From Aliikangiella sp. G2MR2-5 (GTDB lineage Bacteria > Pseudomonadota > Gammaproteobacteria > Enterobacterales > Kangiellaceae), in NCBI RefSeq assembly GCF_015687155.1, contig NZ_JADPQF010000001.1, forward strand, positions 868,001 to 932,000: a stretch of DNA of 64,000 bases. Reading direction: 5' to 3'. Shown piece by piece: positions 9,825 through 20,919 of this stretch. The translations under genes and the position numbers were made by a program. The notes under the pieces were generated by a model. It was given only the letters and a program-made list of their open reading frames with translations. It made no database searches and was not told where the DNA came from. Within the stretch, counting starts at the first letter, position 1, and each line of letters opens with the position of its first letter.

Positions 9825-10132
9825 GTATTGATAAATTGTCTAATTATTGGCCAATGCTAACTGTTTTAGTGTGAAAGCAACCCAGACTAAGTATGAATTT
9901 TCGCGTAGTTACCATTTAATGTCACGTTTCCATTGAAGTTTAACAAATTAATCCACTGTTAAGGAGTATCTAGAATGGACTCATTCTCACTTTTATATGT
10001 ATTAGTTGCATAATTAATAACCTTTGCTTCCTTCTTGCAAGCGCTTCACGTTCGAGCCTGTAGTCTGGCTATTTAAGTCCGATCAGAATATACTTCTGCC
10101 CAATAAAGAAGTCCTTAAAAGTATTTATTATC
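9825..10132. promoter_or_regulatory. Divergent intergenic region between the epimerase operon and galU
   Basis: These 308 bp separate two divergent transcription units and should hold both promoters. I see no JUMPstart/ops element. A 12-codon open frame at 9975-10013 on the plus strand (start ATG, product MDSFSLLYVLVA) has a good AAGGAG site 10 bp ahead of its ATG and could be a leader peptide, or chance. galU itself has no obvious ribosome site. No confident -35/-10 pair could be assigned by eye. Confidence 0.4.
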
Positions 10133-11023
10133 ATGGTACGAAATCTAAAAGCAGTTATCCCTGTGGCTGGTCTTGGCACTCGAATGTTACCAGCTACTAA
10201 GGCGATCCCAAAAGAAATGCTACCTATCGTCGACAAACCTCTTATTCAGTACATAGTCAATGAGTGTATCCTGGCTGGGATAAAGGAAATCGTATTGGTG
10301 ACTCACTCTTCTAAAAATGCGATTGAAAATCACTTTGACAAGTCCTTCGAGCTTGAAACCACACTGGAAAAAAGGGTTAAACGCCAATTACTGGAAGAAA
10401 TTCAAGCTATTTGTCCGAAAGATGTAACCATTATGCATGTTCGTCAGGGTGAATCTAAAGGATTAGGGCATGCGATATCGATTGCCAGGCCTCTGGTTGG
10501 AGAAAATCCGTTTGTTGTGGTATTACCCGACGTTATTATTGATGATGCAAATTGTGACCTGCAAAGTGATAATCTGGCGGCAATGATAAGGAGGTTTGAG
10601 GAGTCAGAAGTATCCCAGGTGATGGTGGAGCCTGTTCCTGATGAGAAAATTTCTAATTATGGAATTGTCGACTGCGACGGCTGTGATTTGAAAAAAGGTC
10701 ATTCGATTCAAATGCAACGTGTTGTAGAAAAGCCTAAAATAGGTGAAGCACCTTCAAACTTGGCTGTTGTAGGTAGGTATGTATTGTCGAAAGGAATATG
10801 GGATTTATTAGAAAACACAGCACCCGGAGCAGGGGATGAAATTCAACTGACAGATGCAATTGATGAGCTTACGAACCTGGAAACTGTAGAAGCTTATCAC
10901 ATGGTCGGTAAGTCTCATGACTGTGGTTCAAAACTCGGATACATGCAAGCTATCGTTGAGTACGGATTGCGTCATTCAGAAATAGGGGAACGGTTTCGAG
11001 ATTACCTGAAAAGAATTCAATGA
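10133..11023 (+). CDS. galU: UTP-glucose-1-phosphate uridylyltransferase
   Basis: This enzyme makes UDP-glucose from UTP and glucose-1-phosphate in the cytosol. The 296-residue protein has the family's usual length. The nucleotide-binding start [19 protein letters not shown] is diagnostic, followed by [29 protein letters not shown] and [14 protein letters not shown]. It opens the rightward block of sugar-nucleotide genes and supplies the substrate of the ugd gene 3.3 kb downstream. The start places the glycine-rich loop about 12 residues from the N-terminus, as normal. There is no strong Shine-Dalgarno ahead of it. A 194-bp gap follows before pgi. Confidence 0.96.
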   Translation: MVRNLKAVIPVAGLGTRMLPATKAIPKEMLPIVDKPLIQYIVNECILAGIKEIVLVTHSSKNAIENHFDKSFELETTLEKRVKRQLLEEIQAICPKDVTIMHVRQGESKGLGHAISIARPLVGENPFVVVLPDVIIDDANCDLQSDNLAAMIRRFEESEVSQVMVEPVPDEKISNYGIVDCDGCDLKKGHSIQMQRVVEKPKIGEAPSNLAVVGRYVLSKGIWDLLENTAPGAGDEIQLTDAIDELTNLETVEAYHMVGKSHDCGSKLGYMQAIVEYGLRHSEIGERFRDYLKRIQ

Positions 11024-11217
11024 GAGAGGATTTAGTCAAACGCTATTGACTAATTAAGCCTGCGGTGACGAATCCTGAGATGGCTAGACGCTAGTCTTTC
11101 TCAGACTTTATTTTCCACTGTATTTATTGTTAATGCTATTAACAACAAATCTGGCGCGATAAGTTTTTATTTTAACTATTACAACTAACTGAATTATTAA
11201 CAGTAGCCTTACGAATA

Positions 11218-12891
11218 ATGCTAATTTCTAATACTAAAGAATGGAAAGCTTTAGAAGCCCACCATCAATCACTTGCAGACATAAAAACTTGTCAACTCTT
11301 AAAGGACAGAGAGAGAAATGACTGCCTGTTCAAAGGTTTTGATAAAATAACAATAGATTTTTCGAAACAAAAAATCAGTGCCAATACATTGGAAATGCTT
11401 TTTGAATTAGCTTTATCGGTAAATCTAAATGAAAAAATTTCAGGTCTGCTAAGTGGAGATAAAGTAAATACAACCGAAGACAGGGCTGCACTTCACACCG
11501 CTCTTCGCTTGCCTGCCGAAAAGTCTTTAATTTTAAATGGAGAAGACATTAATTCCGACGTACAGTTACAGTTAACCAAAATGGAAGAAATTGTTAACCG
11601 GTTAATTAATGGGCATTGGAGGGGGTTCAGTGGTAAGCCGATTACCGATGTAGTTAATTTGGGAGTCGGAGGTTCAGATTTAGGTCCGCTTCTTGTTTGT
11701 GATGCTTTAGATGAATACGAAGTTCAAGGTGAAACAGGAATTAACGTTCACTTTGCATCTACCATGGATGGCTCTCAGATTTCTTCTTTGTTTAGCTCAC
11801 TTAATCCAGAAACTACATTGTTTATTGTTGTATCCAAGTCGTTTACGACGATTGATACTCTGACAAATGCTGAGACGGCTAAACAATGGGTTTTAGAGCA
11901 ATGCAGTAATGAAGCATTGGTAAGTAAACAGCATTTTATAGGTGTTTCTGCTAGCCCTTCTAAAATGGAAGAGTGGGGAATTGTAGCTGAACATCAGCTG
12001 CTCTTTTGGGAATGGGTTGGAGGTCGTTTTTCGTTGTGGTCAAGTGTTGGTATTTGCATTGCTATTAAGCTTGGTATGCGGAATTTCAGGCTGCTGTTAC
12101 AGGGTGCTCATGAAATGGATAAGCATTTCCTTTCCGCTGAGTTTGAAAATAATTTACCCGTTCTCCTTGGCTTGATTAGTATATGGAATGTCAATTTTCG
12201 TAAGATCAACGCTCAAGCAATATTGCCCTATGATGCTCGCCTGGCGGTATTCCCTGATTACCTGACTCAGTTAGAAATGGAGAGCAATGGCAAGTCTGTA
12301 ACATTGAATGGTGAAGCAGTTGATTACGACACTTGTCCTGTACTTTGGGGGGAAGTAGGACCAAATGCTCAACATGCTTTCTATCAGCTGTTACATCAAG
12401 GTACGCAAAAGGTAAATTGCGATTTTATTGCGCCAGTTAAACGGTTTTGTAATACCGACGGAGAGCACGGTAAACGTCTTAAAGAGCAACACCTTTTGAC
12501 GTTGGCCAACTGTTTTGCACAATCGAGAGCTTTGATGTTAGGTTCATCTAGCTCAGAAGGAATATCAAACAAAACCAGAGAAGAATCCGCGAACTCAACT
12601 TCTCATCGACATTACCCAGGAGAGCAACCCTCTACCACTATTTTGCTAGAGGAGTTATCGGCCTATTCACTAGGGCAGTTGATTGCTCTTTACGAGCATA
12701 AAGTCTACGTTATGGCTGTACTATGGAATATCAACCCTTTTGATCAGTGGGGTGTCGAATTAGGAAAGGTTATGGCAGAGGGGACACTCGATGCATTATC
12801 GAATAAGGGTAAAGTTGATGATTTTGATCAGTCGACAAACAAGTTAATTCGTTTCATAAACTCTAAAGTCAAGGATAGCGGAGGTCTATGA
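11218..12891 (+). CDS. pgi: Glucose-6-phosphate isomerase
   Basis: The enzyme interconverts glucose-6-phosphate and fructose-6-phosphate, linking glycolysis to sugar-nucleotide supply. At 557 residues it is slightly longer than the E. coli protein. Both family signatures are present: WEWVGGRFSLWSSVG in the middle and the WNINPFDQWGVELGK segment near the C-terminus. VNLGVGGSDLGP and QLEMESNGK, the latter with the catalytic Glu, are also seen. The gene overlaps the next one, the stop TGA sharing one base with the following ATG, so translational coupling is expected. Placement of pgi inside polysaccharide clusters is common in other gammaproteobacteria such as Acinetobacter. No obvious ribosome site precedes the ATG. 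Confidence 0.96.
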   Translation: MLISNTKEWKALEAHHQSLADIKTCQLLKDRERNDCLFKGFDKITIDFSKQKISANTLEMLFELALSVNLNEKISGLLSGDKVNTTEDRAALHTALRLPAEKSLILNGEDINSDVQLQLTKMEEIVNRLINGHWRGFSGKPITDVVNLGVGGSDLGPLLVCDALDEYEVQGETGINVHFASTMDGSQISSLFSSLNPETTLFIVVSKSFTTIDTLTNAETAKQWVLEQCSNEALVSKQHFIGVSASPSKMEEWGIVAEHQLLFWEWVGGRFSLWSSVGICIAIKLGMRNFRLLLQGAHEMDKHFLSAEFENNLPVLLGLISIWNVNFRKINAQAILPYDARLAVFPDYLTQLEMESNGKSVTLNGEAVDYDTCPVLWGEVGPNAQHAFYQLLHQGTQKVNCDFIAPVKRFCNTDGEHGKRLKEQHLLTLANCFAQSRALMLGSSSSEGISNKTREESANSTSHRHYPGEQPSTTILLEELSAYSLGQLIALYEHKVYVMAVLWNINPFDQWGVELGKVMAEGTLDALSNKGKVDDFDQSTNKLIRFINSKVKDSGGL

Positions 12892-14177
12892 TGAATATTT
12901 TGGTTGTTGGTGGAGGACTAAACTCTTTTGTTTCTGCATCTTTATTTGCCTCGGTAGGAAACACTGTATATTTTAATTCTTTTGGGTGTTCTATTTCGCG
13001 TTATCAGCTAGAACCGGGATTGGAGTCTCTTTTTAAAGAGCAGGTTGAAGTAGGACGAATAGTAGAGATTTCGACCACTAATCAAAAGCTTGAAGAGTCC
13101 TATGAAATTATTGTATTGGGTGAAGAGGTTGAAACTTACTCATTAGAAGATATTGATTGGACGATTAAATTTACCCTGGACCAAGCTATCTGGATTCTCT
13201 TGTCTCCATCTGATATTGGTGAAGCTATTTATTGGAAAAAACGTCTGAACTCTCGAAACAATGGCAATGGCTCAACAGTAAAAAATTGCATTGATGTGAT
13301 TAGTTGTCCCTTGTTAATAAGAGAAGGGAGGGCTCTGGAGGATTTTTCAAGACCAGAACTAATTACATTAGGTTGCGATACGGAATGCTCTGCTATAAGG
13401 GTTAAGGCATTAATGTATCCGTTCAACAGACAAAAAGATGATATTAAAATCGTATCTACCAAAGAGGCCGAGTTTGCCTGTTTTGCGAGTCATGCAATGT
13501 TAGCTACTCGGCTTAGTTTTATGAATGAAATGGCTGCACTAGCTGAGAAAACGGGAGTTGATATCGATGTGATCAGAGCTTGCATCGGCTCAGATCCAAG
13601 GATTGGTTCTAGTTATCTATACCCTGGGTGTGGGTACGGAGGAGCCACGTTGTCTAAGAATCTTCAGCGAATTTCGAGTAAATTGAAACGGAGAAATGAT
13701 GATCTTGGTTTATTGGATATAGTTGCGGAAATAAATAATCGTCAAAAAGATTTGCTATTTAGAAAAATTTGGCATTTTTTTGGAGGCTCTTTAAAAGGAA
13801 AGGTGATTGCTGTCTGGGGGGTGTCTTTTAAACCGGAGACAGATTCTATAGAGGGGGCTCCGGCGCTTCAATTGATTGAGTCACTTACCGCACAGCAAGC
13901 CGAAATTGTTTTCTACGATCCAATGGCTAAACAGAACGCTATTGAGTACTTTGCTGAAAGAGAAATTTCAGTAAAAGCGACGGATAGAGCTATGGATGCA
14001 TGTGACAATGCGGATGTATTGGTTGTGTGTACAGAGTGGAAGGAACTATGGAATCCAAGCTTTGCTGAACTTGCAGCGAGGTTAAGATGCAAAGCGATTT
14101 TTGATGGCAGAAACATCTACGGACCAGACCAGGTTAAACTAGCCGGTCTGAAATATTTTGGTATTGGTAGGCAATAA
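12891..14177 (+). CDS. Degenerate UDP-glucose dehydrogenase paralogue, probably catalytically inactive
   Basis: I prefer the second of two adjacent ATGs, because GGAGG is then 6 bp upstream; the product is 428 residues. The fold is clearly that of UDP-glucose 6-dehydrogenase: LEPGLESLF, MLATRLSFMNEM, PGCGYGGA, WGVSFKPETDSI, VVCTEWKELWNP and AIFDGRNIYGP match the next gene closely. Nearly every active-site residue is changed. The catalytic Cys (Cys-266 in the neighbour) is Thr-253, and the Lys and Asn of KYAAN are Cys-197 and His-201. The Asp of FPKD is Asn, and the first Glu of PEFLxEG is Leu-141. The dinucleotide loop also reads GGGLNSF. The frame is intact, so a structural or regulatory role beside Ugd is possible. 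Alternatively the gene is decaying. Confidence 0.9.
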   Translation: MNILVVGGGLNSFVSASLFASVGNTVYFNSFGCSISRYQLEPGLESLFKEQVEVGRIVEISTTNQKLEESYEIIVLGEEVETYSLEDIDWTIKFTLDQAIWILLSPSDIGEAIYWKKRLNSRNNGNGSTVKNCIDVISCPLLIREGRALEDFSRPELITLGCDTECSAIRVKALMYPFNRQKDDIKIVSTKEAEFACFASHAMLATRLSFMNEMAALAEKTGVDIDVIRACIGSDPRIGSSYLYPGCGYGGATLSKNLQRISSKLKRRNDDLGLLDIVAEINNRQKDLLFRKIWHFFGGSLKGKVIAVWGVSFKPETDSIEGAPALQLIESLTAQQAEIVFYDPMAKQNAIEYFAEREISVKATDRAMDACDNADVLVVCTEWKELWNPSFAELAARLRCKAIFDGRNIYGPDQVKLAGLKYFGIGRQ

Positions 14178-14312
14178 CTTTGAGCATTAGCCTCAGTTTG
14201 CGAATATATGAAAGCATTTCGAGGAAAAAATTTAAAACTTCGAGTTGCTCGTGATTTCCCTTTGATAAGATGACATGGGAAGAAATATAAAAACTAGTTA
14301 GGTAGTAGTTTA

Positions 14313-15656
14313 ATGAAAGTTACAGTTTTTGGCATAGGGTATGTTGGATTAGTACAGGGAGCTGTTCTAGCCTCAGTTGGTCATGACGTTGTTTGTGTTG
14401 ATGTTGATGAAAGAAAAGTTAAAGACCTTGAAAATGGCATTATCCCTATCTACGAACCGGGGCTGACGTCCTTAGTAAACGAAAATGTTCATGCTGGTCG
14501 TCTAAAGTTTACAACTGACTCTGAATTTGCCGTGGACCATGGTCGGTTTCAATTTATTGCAGTCGGTACACCGCCCGATGAGGACGGATCCGCAGACTTA
14601 AAATATGTATTGGCAGTTGCAGAAACTATTGCGACTTATATGGAAGACGAAAAAATTATTATTGATAAATCGACAGTACCAGTAGGAACTGCAGATAGAG
14701 TCTCAAAAGTCATTCAAGCAAAGTTGGATGCTAGACAAGTAGATCAAAAGTATTCCGTTGTTTCTAATCCAGAGTTTTTGAAAGAAGGAGCTGCAGTTAG
14801 TGACTGTTTAAAGCCAGACCGAATAATTATTGGAACTGAATGCGACACCGCGATTGCGGCTATGCGAGAGTTGTACGCGCCGTTTAGTCGAAACCACGAA
14901 AAGCTTATAGTCATGGATGTGCGTTCTGCTGAGCTAACAAAGTATGCTGCCAACTGTATGCTCGCAACTAAAATATCTTTTATGAATGAAATGTCAAATC
15001 TGGCGGAAAAGTTGGGTGCGGATATTGAAGCTGTACGTCAAGGAATTGGATCCGACCCAAGGATAGGATACCAGTTTATTTACCCTGGTTGTGGTTATGG
15101 TGGTTCTTGTTTTCCCAAAGACGTTCAGGCTCTGATTCGAACAGCAAAAGAAATCGATTATGCGCCGCAGATTTTGGAAGCGGTGGAAGCAGTAAATAAT
15201 CGTCAGAAAAACAAACTTTTTGAATACATTAAGAGTTACTTTGGAAAATCAATTGAAGGAAAAACGATTGCACTTTGGGGGTTAAGCTTTAAACCTAATA
15301 CTGACGATATGCGAGAAGCGTCAAGCCGCACTCTTATGGAAGCCTTATGGCACAATGGCGTAACCGTTAAAGCCTTCGATCCAGAGGCAATGAAGGAGTG
15401 TGAACGAATATATGGACAGAGGGATGATTTAGTATTATGTAACACCAAAGAGCTAACATTGATTCATGCAGACGCCCTGGTTATTTGTACGGAGTGGAAT
15501 CAGTTCAGAGCTCCAGACTTTGAGTTAATTGGTCAGTCTTTAACTAATAAAGTGATTTTTGATGGAAGAAATCTTTATGAGCCTAAACTCATGACTGAAA
15601 AAGGTTTTAGTTATTATGCGATAGGGCGCGGCGATTCTGTTCAAGTGGCGATATAA
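14313..15656 (+). CDS. ugd: UDP-glucose 6-dehydrogenase
   Basis: The enzyme oxidises UDP-glucose twice with NAD+ to UDP-glucuronate. The 447 residues hold the N-terminal Rossmann motif [18 protein letters not shown], then [22 protein letters not shown] and [14 protein letters not shown]. The catalytic set is complete: Lys-210 and Asn-214 in TKYAANCML, Cys-266 in [10 protein letters not shown], and Asp-270. The C-terminal domain shows [17 protein letters not shown]. It lies between its degenerate paralogue and a UDP-glucuronate epimerase gene, which uses its product. GalU supplies its substrate from the same block. Confidence 0.96.
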   Translation: MKVTVFGIGYVGLVQGAVLASVGHDVVCVDVDERKVKDLENGIIPIYEPGLTSLVNENVHAGRLKFTTDSEFAVDHGRFQFIAVGTPPDEDGSADLKYVLAVAETIATYMEDEKIIIDKSTVPVGTADRVSKVIQAKLDARQVDQKYSVVSNPEFLKEGAAVSDCLKPDRIIIGTECDTAIAAMRELYAPFSRNHEKLIVMDVRSAELTKYAANCMLATKISFMNEMSNLAEKLGADIEAVRQGIGSDPRIGYQFIYPGCGYGGSCFPKDVQALIRTAKEIDYAPQILEAVEAVNNRQKNKLFEYIKSYFGKSIEGKTIALWGLSFKPNTDDMREASSRTLMEALWHNGVTVKAFDPEAMKECERIYGQRDDLVLCNTKELTLIHADALVICTEWNQFRAPDFELIGQSLTNKVIFDGRNLYEPKLMTEKGFSYYAIGRGDSVQVAI

Positions 15657-15684
15657 AGAAAAAGCATTTACGAAGAGCTCTACT

Positions 15685-16695
15685 ATGAAAATATTAGTTA
15701 CTGGTGCTGCAGGTTTTATTGGGTTTCATGTAGCGGAATATCTATTAAAAAGGGGCGATGAAGTAATTGGTATTGATAGCATTAATGACTATTACGACCC
15801 TGATTTAAAATATGCTCGTCTCAAGAATTTGAAACCTTATAAACGCTTTCGGTTTGTCAAACTTGATATTGCCGATAAAGATATTGTTGCTACTCTTTTT
15901 GAAAGGGAAAAGTTTGACACGGTAGTACATATGGCGGCACAGGCTGGAGTCAGATATTCGCTGGAAAATCCTCATGCTTATACGCATTCGAATATTGTCG
16001 GTCACCTCAATATTCTGGAGGGATGTCGTAACAATAATATAAGACATTTGGTTTATGCCTCATCCAGTTCAGTTTATGGTGCCAATACTGCGCAGCCTTT
16101 TTCCGAGCATCACAGTGTGGACCATCCTGTATCGCTTTATGCGGCAAGCAAAAAGTCTAATGAACTAATGTCTCATAGCTATTCACACCTGTATAACATC
16201 CCGACAACAGGTCTAAGGTTTTTTACCGTATATGGCCCATGGGGAAGGCCCGATATGGCACCAATTCTTTTTGCCAATGCGATTGAAAGCGGAGAAGCAA
16301 TTAAGGTATTTAATAGTGGCAATATGTATCGGGACTTTACCTTTATAGACGATATAGTTGAAGGTGTTATTCGAGCTCTGGATAACCCGGCTAAACCAAA
16401 CAGTGAGTGGAATAGTGATACCCCGGACCCAGCGACGAGTTATGCGCCTTACCGAATCTACAATATAGGAAATAATAGTCCGGTAAAGCTGATTGATTTT
16501 ATTGAAGTTCTTGAAGAAGCCTTTGGAAAAAAGGCACTTAAAAATTATTTACCCATGCAAAGTGGCGATGTCGTAAGTACTTGTGCAGACTCTTCAGCCT
16601 TATATGAGGAAGTAGGTTTTAAGCCCACAACGACTTTAAACATTGGCGTGAAAAAGTTTGTAGAATGGTATAAACAGTATTATTTAAAAGGTTAA
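15685..16695 (+). CDS. UDP-glucuronate 4-epimerase (NAD-dependent epimerase)
   Basis: This 336-residue extended SDR has [16 protein letters not shown] at the N-terminus. The reading [17 protein letters not shown] is typical of UDP-glucuronate/galacturonate epimerases. ASSSSVYG with YAASKKSNE (catalytic Tyr and Lys) is present, as are [13 protein letters not shown] and [14 protein letters not shown]. It would convert UDP-GlcA from Ugd into UDP-GalA for an acidic capsule or lipopolysaccharide. It starts 28 bp after ugd and ends 4 bp before the mutase gene, so these are co-transcribed. The substrate is assigned from family resemblance and context. Confidence 0.9.
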   Translation: MKILVTGAAGFIGFHVAEYLLKRGDEVIGIDSINDYYDPDLKYARLKNLKPYKRFRFVKLDIADKDIVATLFEREKFDTVVHMAAQAGVRYSLENPHAYTHSNIVGHLNILEGCRNNNIRHLVYASSSSVYGANTAQPFSEHHSVDHPVSLYAASKKSNELMSHSYSHLYNIPTTGLRFFTVYGPWGRPDMAPILFANAIESGEAIKVFNSGNMYRDFTFIDDIVEGVIRALDNPAKPNSEWNSDTPDPATSYAPYRIYNIGNNSPVKLIDFIEVLEEAFGKKALKNYLPMQSGDVVSTCADSSALYEEVGFKPTTTLNIGVKKFVEWYKQYYLKG

Positions 16696-16699
16696 TTGA

Positions 16700-18082
16700 A
16701 TGAATTTAAAATGTTTTAAAGCGTATGATATTCGAGGCAAGCTCGGCGAAGAGCTTAATGAAGATATCGCCTATGCTATTGGACGAGCTTACGCAGAGTA
16801 CTTAAAGCCAAAGTCGATAGTGCTGGGCGGGGATGTTCGAGAAACGAGTGAAGAGTTGAAAATGGCGCTTGCTAGAGGGATCATGGATACTGGGAGTAAC
16901 GTTATCGATATTGGTTTAACCGGTACCGAAGAAGTTTATTTCGCAGTCCAACATCTTGGCGTTGATGGCGGCATCGAGGTTACCGCTTCACACAACCCAA
17001 TCGATTACAATGGAATGAAACCTGTTAGGAAGGGCTCAAAACCCATATCCAATGACTCTGGCTTACTGGATATTAAAAATTCTGCAGAGATTATTTTGAA
17101 AGATATTTCTGCAATAGAAAATTCTGAAGAGAAAAAAGGTGAGTATTGTCAACTGGATAATCTTGAGGCCTATGTTGACCACCTTTTATCTTATATAGAC
17201 ACCAAAAAGCTTGCTCCACTTAAATTAGTGGTCAATTCAGGTAATGGTGCTGCAGGTCATGTCATTGATCGAATTGAAGAAAAGTTCAATGAAAACAAGG
17301 TTCCTGTTACTTTTGTAAAGATCCAGCATGAACCTGATTGCAATTTTCCCAATGGAATTCCCAATCCGATATTGCCTGAGAATCAACAAGTGACTTCAAA
17401 GGCGGTTCTGGAAAGTAGTGCAGATTTTGGAATTGCATGGGATGGCGACTTTGATCGTTGTTTTTTGTTTGACCAAAATGGACGCTTTATTGAGGGATAT
17501 TACATTGTTGGCTTGTTGGCGGAAGCATTTTTACAAAAGAAAAGTGGTCAAAAAGTCATCCATGATCCTCGTTTGGTATGGAACACCCAGGAAATAGTCT
17601 CCGCTGCCGGCGGTGAAGCTGTTCAATCGAAAACCGGACACGCTTTCATCAAAGAAAGAATGCGAATTGAAGATGCTGTTTATGGTGGAGAAATGAGCGC
17701 TCACCATTATTTCAGGGATTTTGGATATTGTGATAGCGGTATGATTCCCTGGCTGCTGGTTGCTGAGTTAGTGAGTTTATCTAAAAAGCCTCTGTCCACG
17801 CTAGTGGATGAAAGGATTGAGAAATATCCTTCTCCAGGTGAAATTAACTTTAAAGTGACGGATACCGCAGAGACGATTAGCAGAATTGAACAAATATACT
17901 TAGATGACGCCCATACGGTTGATCGGACGGATGGTATCAGTATGGAGTTTGAATCTTGGCGCTTTAATCTAAGGGCATCCAACACCGAACCGGTAATTAG
18001 GCTCAATCTGGAAACGCGCGGAGACAAAGAGCTAATGAAAGAAAAGCTGGCTGAGCTGTGCAAAATTATTGAAGAGCGATAG
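16700..18082 (+). CDS. manB: Phosphomannomutase/phosphoglucomutase
   Basis: The protein (460 residues) is an alpha-D-phosphohexomutase with all four family motifs. These are the phosphoserine loop [15 protein letters not shown], the metal loop [12 protein letters not shown], the sugar-binding [12 protein letters not shown] and the phosphate-binding [12 protein letters not shown]. It interconverts hexose 6- and 1-phosphates. It most resembles CpsG/ManB, which gives mannose-1-phosphate for ManC, encoded two genes downstream. It may also act on glucose-phosphate for GalU. The N-terminus [25 protein letters not shown] is standard for the family. The gene lies 4 bp after the epimerase and is part of the same transcription unit. 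Confidence 0.93.
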   Translation: MNLKCFKAYDIRGKLGEELNEDIAYAIGRAYAEYLKPKSIVLGGDVRETSEELKMALARGIMDTGSNVIDIGLTGTEEVYFAVQHLGVDGGIEVTASHNPIDYNGMKPVRKGSKPISNDSGLLDIKNSAEIILKDISAIENSEEKKGEYCQLDNLEAYVDHLLSYIDTKKLAPLKLVVNSGNGAAGHVIDRIEEKFNENKVPVTFVKIQHEPDCNFPNGIPNPILPENQQVTSKAVLESSADFGIAWDGDFDRCFLFDQNGRFIEGYYIVGLLAEAFLQKKSGQKVIHDPRLVWNTQEIVSAAGGEAVQSKTGHAFIKERMRIEDAVYGGEMSAHHYFRDFGYCDSGMIPWLLVAELVSLSKKPLSTLVDERIEKYPSPGEINFKVTDTAETISRIEQIYLDDAHTVDRTDGISMEFESWRFNLRASNTEPVIRLNLETRGDKELMKEKLAELCKIIEER

Positions 18083-18167
18083 GGTAAAGTCAGGACTGCT
18101 TGACTAGTTTCCCGATTAGTGGATAATTTCCCGAGCTTTTAGCCCGGTTAAAGGAAATATAGGAATA

Positions 18168-19448
18168 ATGGATAGAAAAATATCAGTAATAGGCCTCGGA
18201 TATGTAGGTTTGCCTGTCGCAGTGGCATTTGGAAAGTCTCACCAGGTCATTGGTTTCGATTTAAATCAGACTCGTATCGATGAGTTAAAGTCTGGTAGAG
18301 ATCATACTCTGGAAGTAGAAGATTCTGAACTTGCAGAAGCCGATATTTTGTTCACCGCTGATCCAGAAGATCTGAAAAAGGCAGATTTTCATATTGTGGC
18401 AGTTCCGACACCTATCAACCATGCAAATCTGCCAGACCTATCTCCTATGCTAGGAGCATCAAAGACAATCGGCCAAATTCTTAAGAAAGGCGATATTGTT
18501 GTATTTGAGTCAACCGTATACCCCGGAGCAACTGAAGAAGATTGTGTTCCCGTACTGGAAGCTGAGTCAGGTCTTAAGTGTGGAGTTGACTTCAAAGTGG
18601 GATATTCGCCTGAACGTATCAATCCGGGAGACAAAGAAAGAACTTTCACCAAGATACTTAAGATAGTATCGGGAATGGACAAGGAAACCCTGGATATTGT
18701 TGCTGATGTCTACTCGAGCGTCGTAACTGCAGGCGTTCACCGTGCTCCAACCATCAAAGTAGCTGAAGCAGCCAAGGTCATTGAAAATACCCAGCGGGAC
18801 CTGAATATTGCTTTAATGAACGAGTTGTCAGTTATTTTTGAACGTATGGGAGTTGATACCCTGGATGTTCTTGAAGCGGCTGGTACCAAGTGGAATTTTT
18901 TACCGTTTAAACCGGGTTTAGTCGGAGGACACTGCATTAGCGTTGACCCGTACTATTTGACCTATAAAGCAGAACAAGTCGGTTATCGACCTGAAGTCAT
19001 CCAGTCGGGACGAAGAGTCAATGACAATATGGGACACTTCATCGCTGAACGTTGCGTTAAGAATATGATTTTGAAAGATACCAAAATCAAAGGAGCGAAA
19101 GTTGCTATTCTGGGTCTGACCTTCAAAGAAAACTGTCCGGATCTGAGAAACTCTAAAGTTGTCGACCTTGTTAAGGCTTTTCAAGGGTTTGGTATTCAGC
19201 CAATTGTTACTGATGCCTGGGCTGAGTCCTCTGAAGCCACCAGGTTCTATGGCATTAATCTAAGTCCCCTTGAGGCTGTTAAAGATTGTGAGTTGGTGGT
19301 GGTTGCAGTTTCTCACAAAGAATATGTTAAGCTTGACGTTGAACAGTATAAAGCAATGCTTTCTCCGACCGGAGCTCTATTTGATATTAAAGGCATTTTG
19401 CCGAGGGAAGAGCTCGCCAGTCAGGGGGTTGAAGTTTGGCGAATCTAG
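18168..19448 (+). CDS. UDP-N-acetyl-hexosamine 6-dehydrogenase (WbpO/TviB type)
   Basis: The 426-residue protein is a nucleotide-sugar dehydrogenase distinct from the Ugd pair. It has VIGLGYVGLPVAVAFGK, VPTPINHANLPDL, FESTVYPGATEEDC and YSPERINPGDKE. It also has VIENTQRDLNIALMNELS and the catalytic Cys in GLVGGHCISVDPYYL. This reading matches the WbpO/TviB group that oxidises UDP-GlcNAc or UDP-GalNAc to the uronic acid. With ugd and the epimerase it points to a strongly acidic polysaccharide. It is 85 bp after the mutase gene and 42 bp before manC. Which N-acetylhexosamine is used cannot be decided from the sequence alone. Confidence 0.92.
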   Translation: MDRKISVIGLGYVGLPVAVAFGKSHQVIGFDLNQTRIDELKSGRDHTLEVEDSELAEADILFTADPEDLKKADFHIVAVPTPINHANLPDLSPMLGASKTIGQILKKGDIVVFESTVYPGATEEDCVPVLEAESGLKCGVDFKVGYSPERINPGDKERTFTKILKIVSGMDKETLDIVADVYSSVVTAGVHRAPTIKVAEAAKVIENTQRDLNIALMNELSVIFERMGVDTLDVLEAAGTKWNFLPFKPGLVGGHCISVDPYYLTYKAEQVGYRPEVIQSGRRVNDNMGHFIAERCVKNMILKDTKIKGAKVAILGLTFKENCPDLRNSKVVDLVKAFQGFGIQPIVTDAWAESSEATRFYGINLSPLEAVKDCELVVVAVSHKEYVKLDVEQYKAMLSPTGALFDIKGILPREELASQGVEVWRI

Positions 19449-19490
19449 CGCACAGCTTTAGTTGTTGGATTATTATTTAAGGAAGATATT

Positions 19491-20897
19491 ATGATTTTGC
19501 CCATTATTATGGCTGGCGGTTCGGGAACGCGACTCTGGCCTTTATCTCGTCAACTTTACCCTAAACAATTCCTCAATATCATTGGGGAAAATACAATGCT
19601 CCAAGATACGGTCGCTCGCCTGGAAGGACTCGATGTTAAAAATCCTCTGGTGATTTGCAACAATGAACACCGGTTTTTGGTAGCTGAGCAATTGAGAGGA
19701 AAGGGCGGGGCAGGAGAAATCATTCTTGAACCAGAAGGCCGAAATACAGCACCTGCGATAGCACTGGCGGCGCTCAGAGCGATAGAAAATGGGGACGATC
19801 CTTTGCTACTAGTGCTGGCGGCGGATCACGTTATCTTGAATACCAAAGCTTTCCAGTCTTCGGTTAAAGCTGCCGAGAAGTTTGCCAGTGATGGTTCTCT
19901 GGTGACCTTTGGAATAGTCGCCAATACACCCGAAACAGGTTACGGTTATATTAATCGCGGTGCAGAGCTTTCGGAGACAGCGTATAAAGTTGCAGGATTT
20001 GTCGAGAAACCGAATCTGGAGACAGCCAGGAAGTATTTTGAAAGTGGTGATTATTACTGGAATAGCGGCATGTTTATGTTCAAAGCCAGTAGCTTTCTAG
20101 CAGAATTGGAACAATTTCGACCTGATATTCTGGACGCGTGCCGACGCAGTGTAGCTAAAGCTCAGCAGGACCTGGATTTTATTCGAATTGACAAAGAAGA
20201 GTTTGCTCAGTGTCCCTCAGAATCGATAGATTATGCGGTAATGGAGAAAACCGAAAAAGCGGTGGTCGTGCCAATGGACGCAGGCTGGAGTGATATCGGA
20301 TCCTGGTCTGCAATTTGGGATGTCAGTGACAAAGATGACAATGGCAATCGTACCTTAGGAGACGTCATTGCCGAGGACTCCAAAAATTGTCTGGTACATG
20401 GCGAAGACAGGCTGGTTTCATTACTTGGCCTAGAAGATATTGTCGTTGTGGATACCAAAGATGCGGTGCTCGTTGCTCACAAATCTAAAGTACAGGATGT
20501 CAAAAAGATTGTTGAAAAATTAAAGTCAAGTGATCGCTCGGAATGGAAAATTCATCGAGAAGTCTACCGTCCCTGGGGGAAATATGACTCTATCGATATG
20601 GGTGAGCGCTATCAGGCAAAGAGAATCACCGTTAAACCAGGGGCCAAATTAAGTGTTCAAATGCATCATCATCGAGCAGAGCACTGGGTGGTAGTTTCGG
20701 GTACCGCTTCCGTTACTAATGGCGAAAAGACGTTTTTGGTTTCGGAAAATGAGTCGACCTATATCCCAATAGGGCAGATTCATGCTCTGGAGAATCCGGG
20801 TAAAGTGCCATTGGAGTTAATCGAGGTACAAACTGGCTCCTATCTCGGAGAGGATGATATTGTCAGGTTTGATGACAGGTATGGTCGCGCAGACTAA
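19491..20897 (+). CDS. manC: Mannose-1-phosphate guanylyltransferase / mannose-6-phosphate isomerase
   Basis: The 468-residue bifunctional enzyme makes GDP-mannose. The N-terminal pyrophosphorylase has [48 protein letters not shown] and SIDYAVMEK. The C-terminal cupin-type isomerase domain has [28 protein letters not shown] and [16 protein letters not shown]. Length and order match AlgA/ManC/XanB. It is the last gene of the polysaccharide block and is followed 22 bp later by a strong terminator hairpin. It would use the product of the phosphomannomutase gene at 16.7 kb. Confidence 0.95.
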   Translation: MILPIIMAGGSGTRLWPLSRQLYPKQFLNIIGENTMLQDTVARLEGLDVKNPLVICNNEHRFLVAEQLRGKGGAGEIILEPEGRNTAPAIALAALRAIENGDDPLLLVLAADHVILNTKAFQSSVKAAEKFASDGSLVTFGIVANTPETGYGYINRGAELSETAYKVAGFVEKPNLETARKYFESGDYYWNSGMFMFKASSFLAELEQFRPDILDACRRSVAKAQQDLDFIRIDKEEFAQCPSESIDYAVMEKTEKAVVVPMDAGWSDIGSWSAIWDVSDKDDNGNRTLGDVIAEDSKNCLVHGEDRLVSLLGLEDIVVVDTKDAVLVAHKSKVQDVKKIVEKLKSSDRSEWKIHREVYRPWGKYDSIDMGERYQAKRITVKPGAKLSVQMHHHRAEHWVVVSGTASVTNGEKTFLVSENESTYIPIGQIHALENPGKVPLELIEVQTGSYLGEDDIVRFDDRYGRAD

Positions 20898-20919
20898 ATT
20901 CCATTAGTATGTTGATAAG

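Noticed and set aside
9825-10132. JUMPstart/ops element for the polysaccharide operon
   Set aside because: No GGCGGTAG-like core was found.
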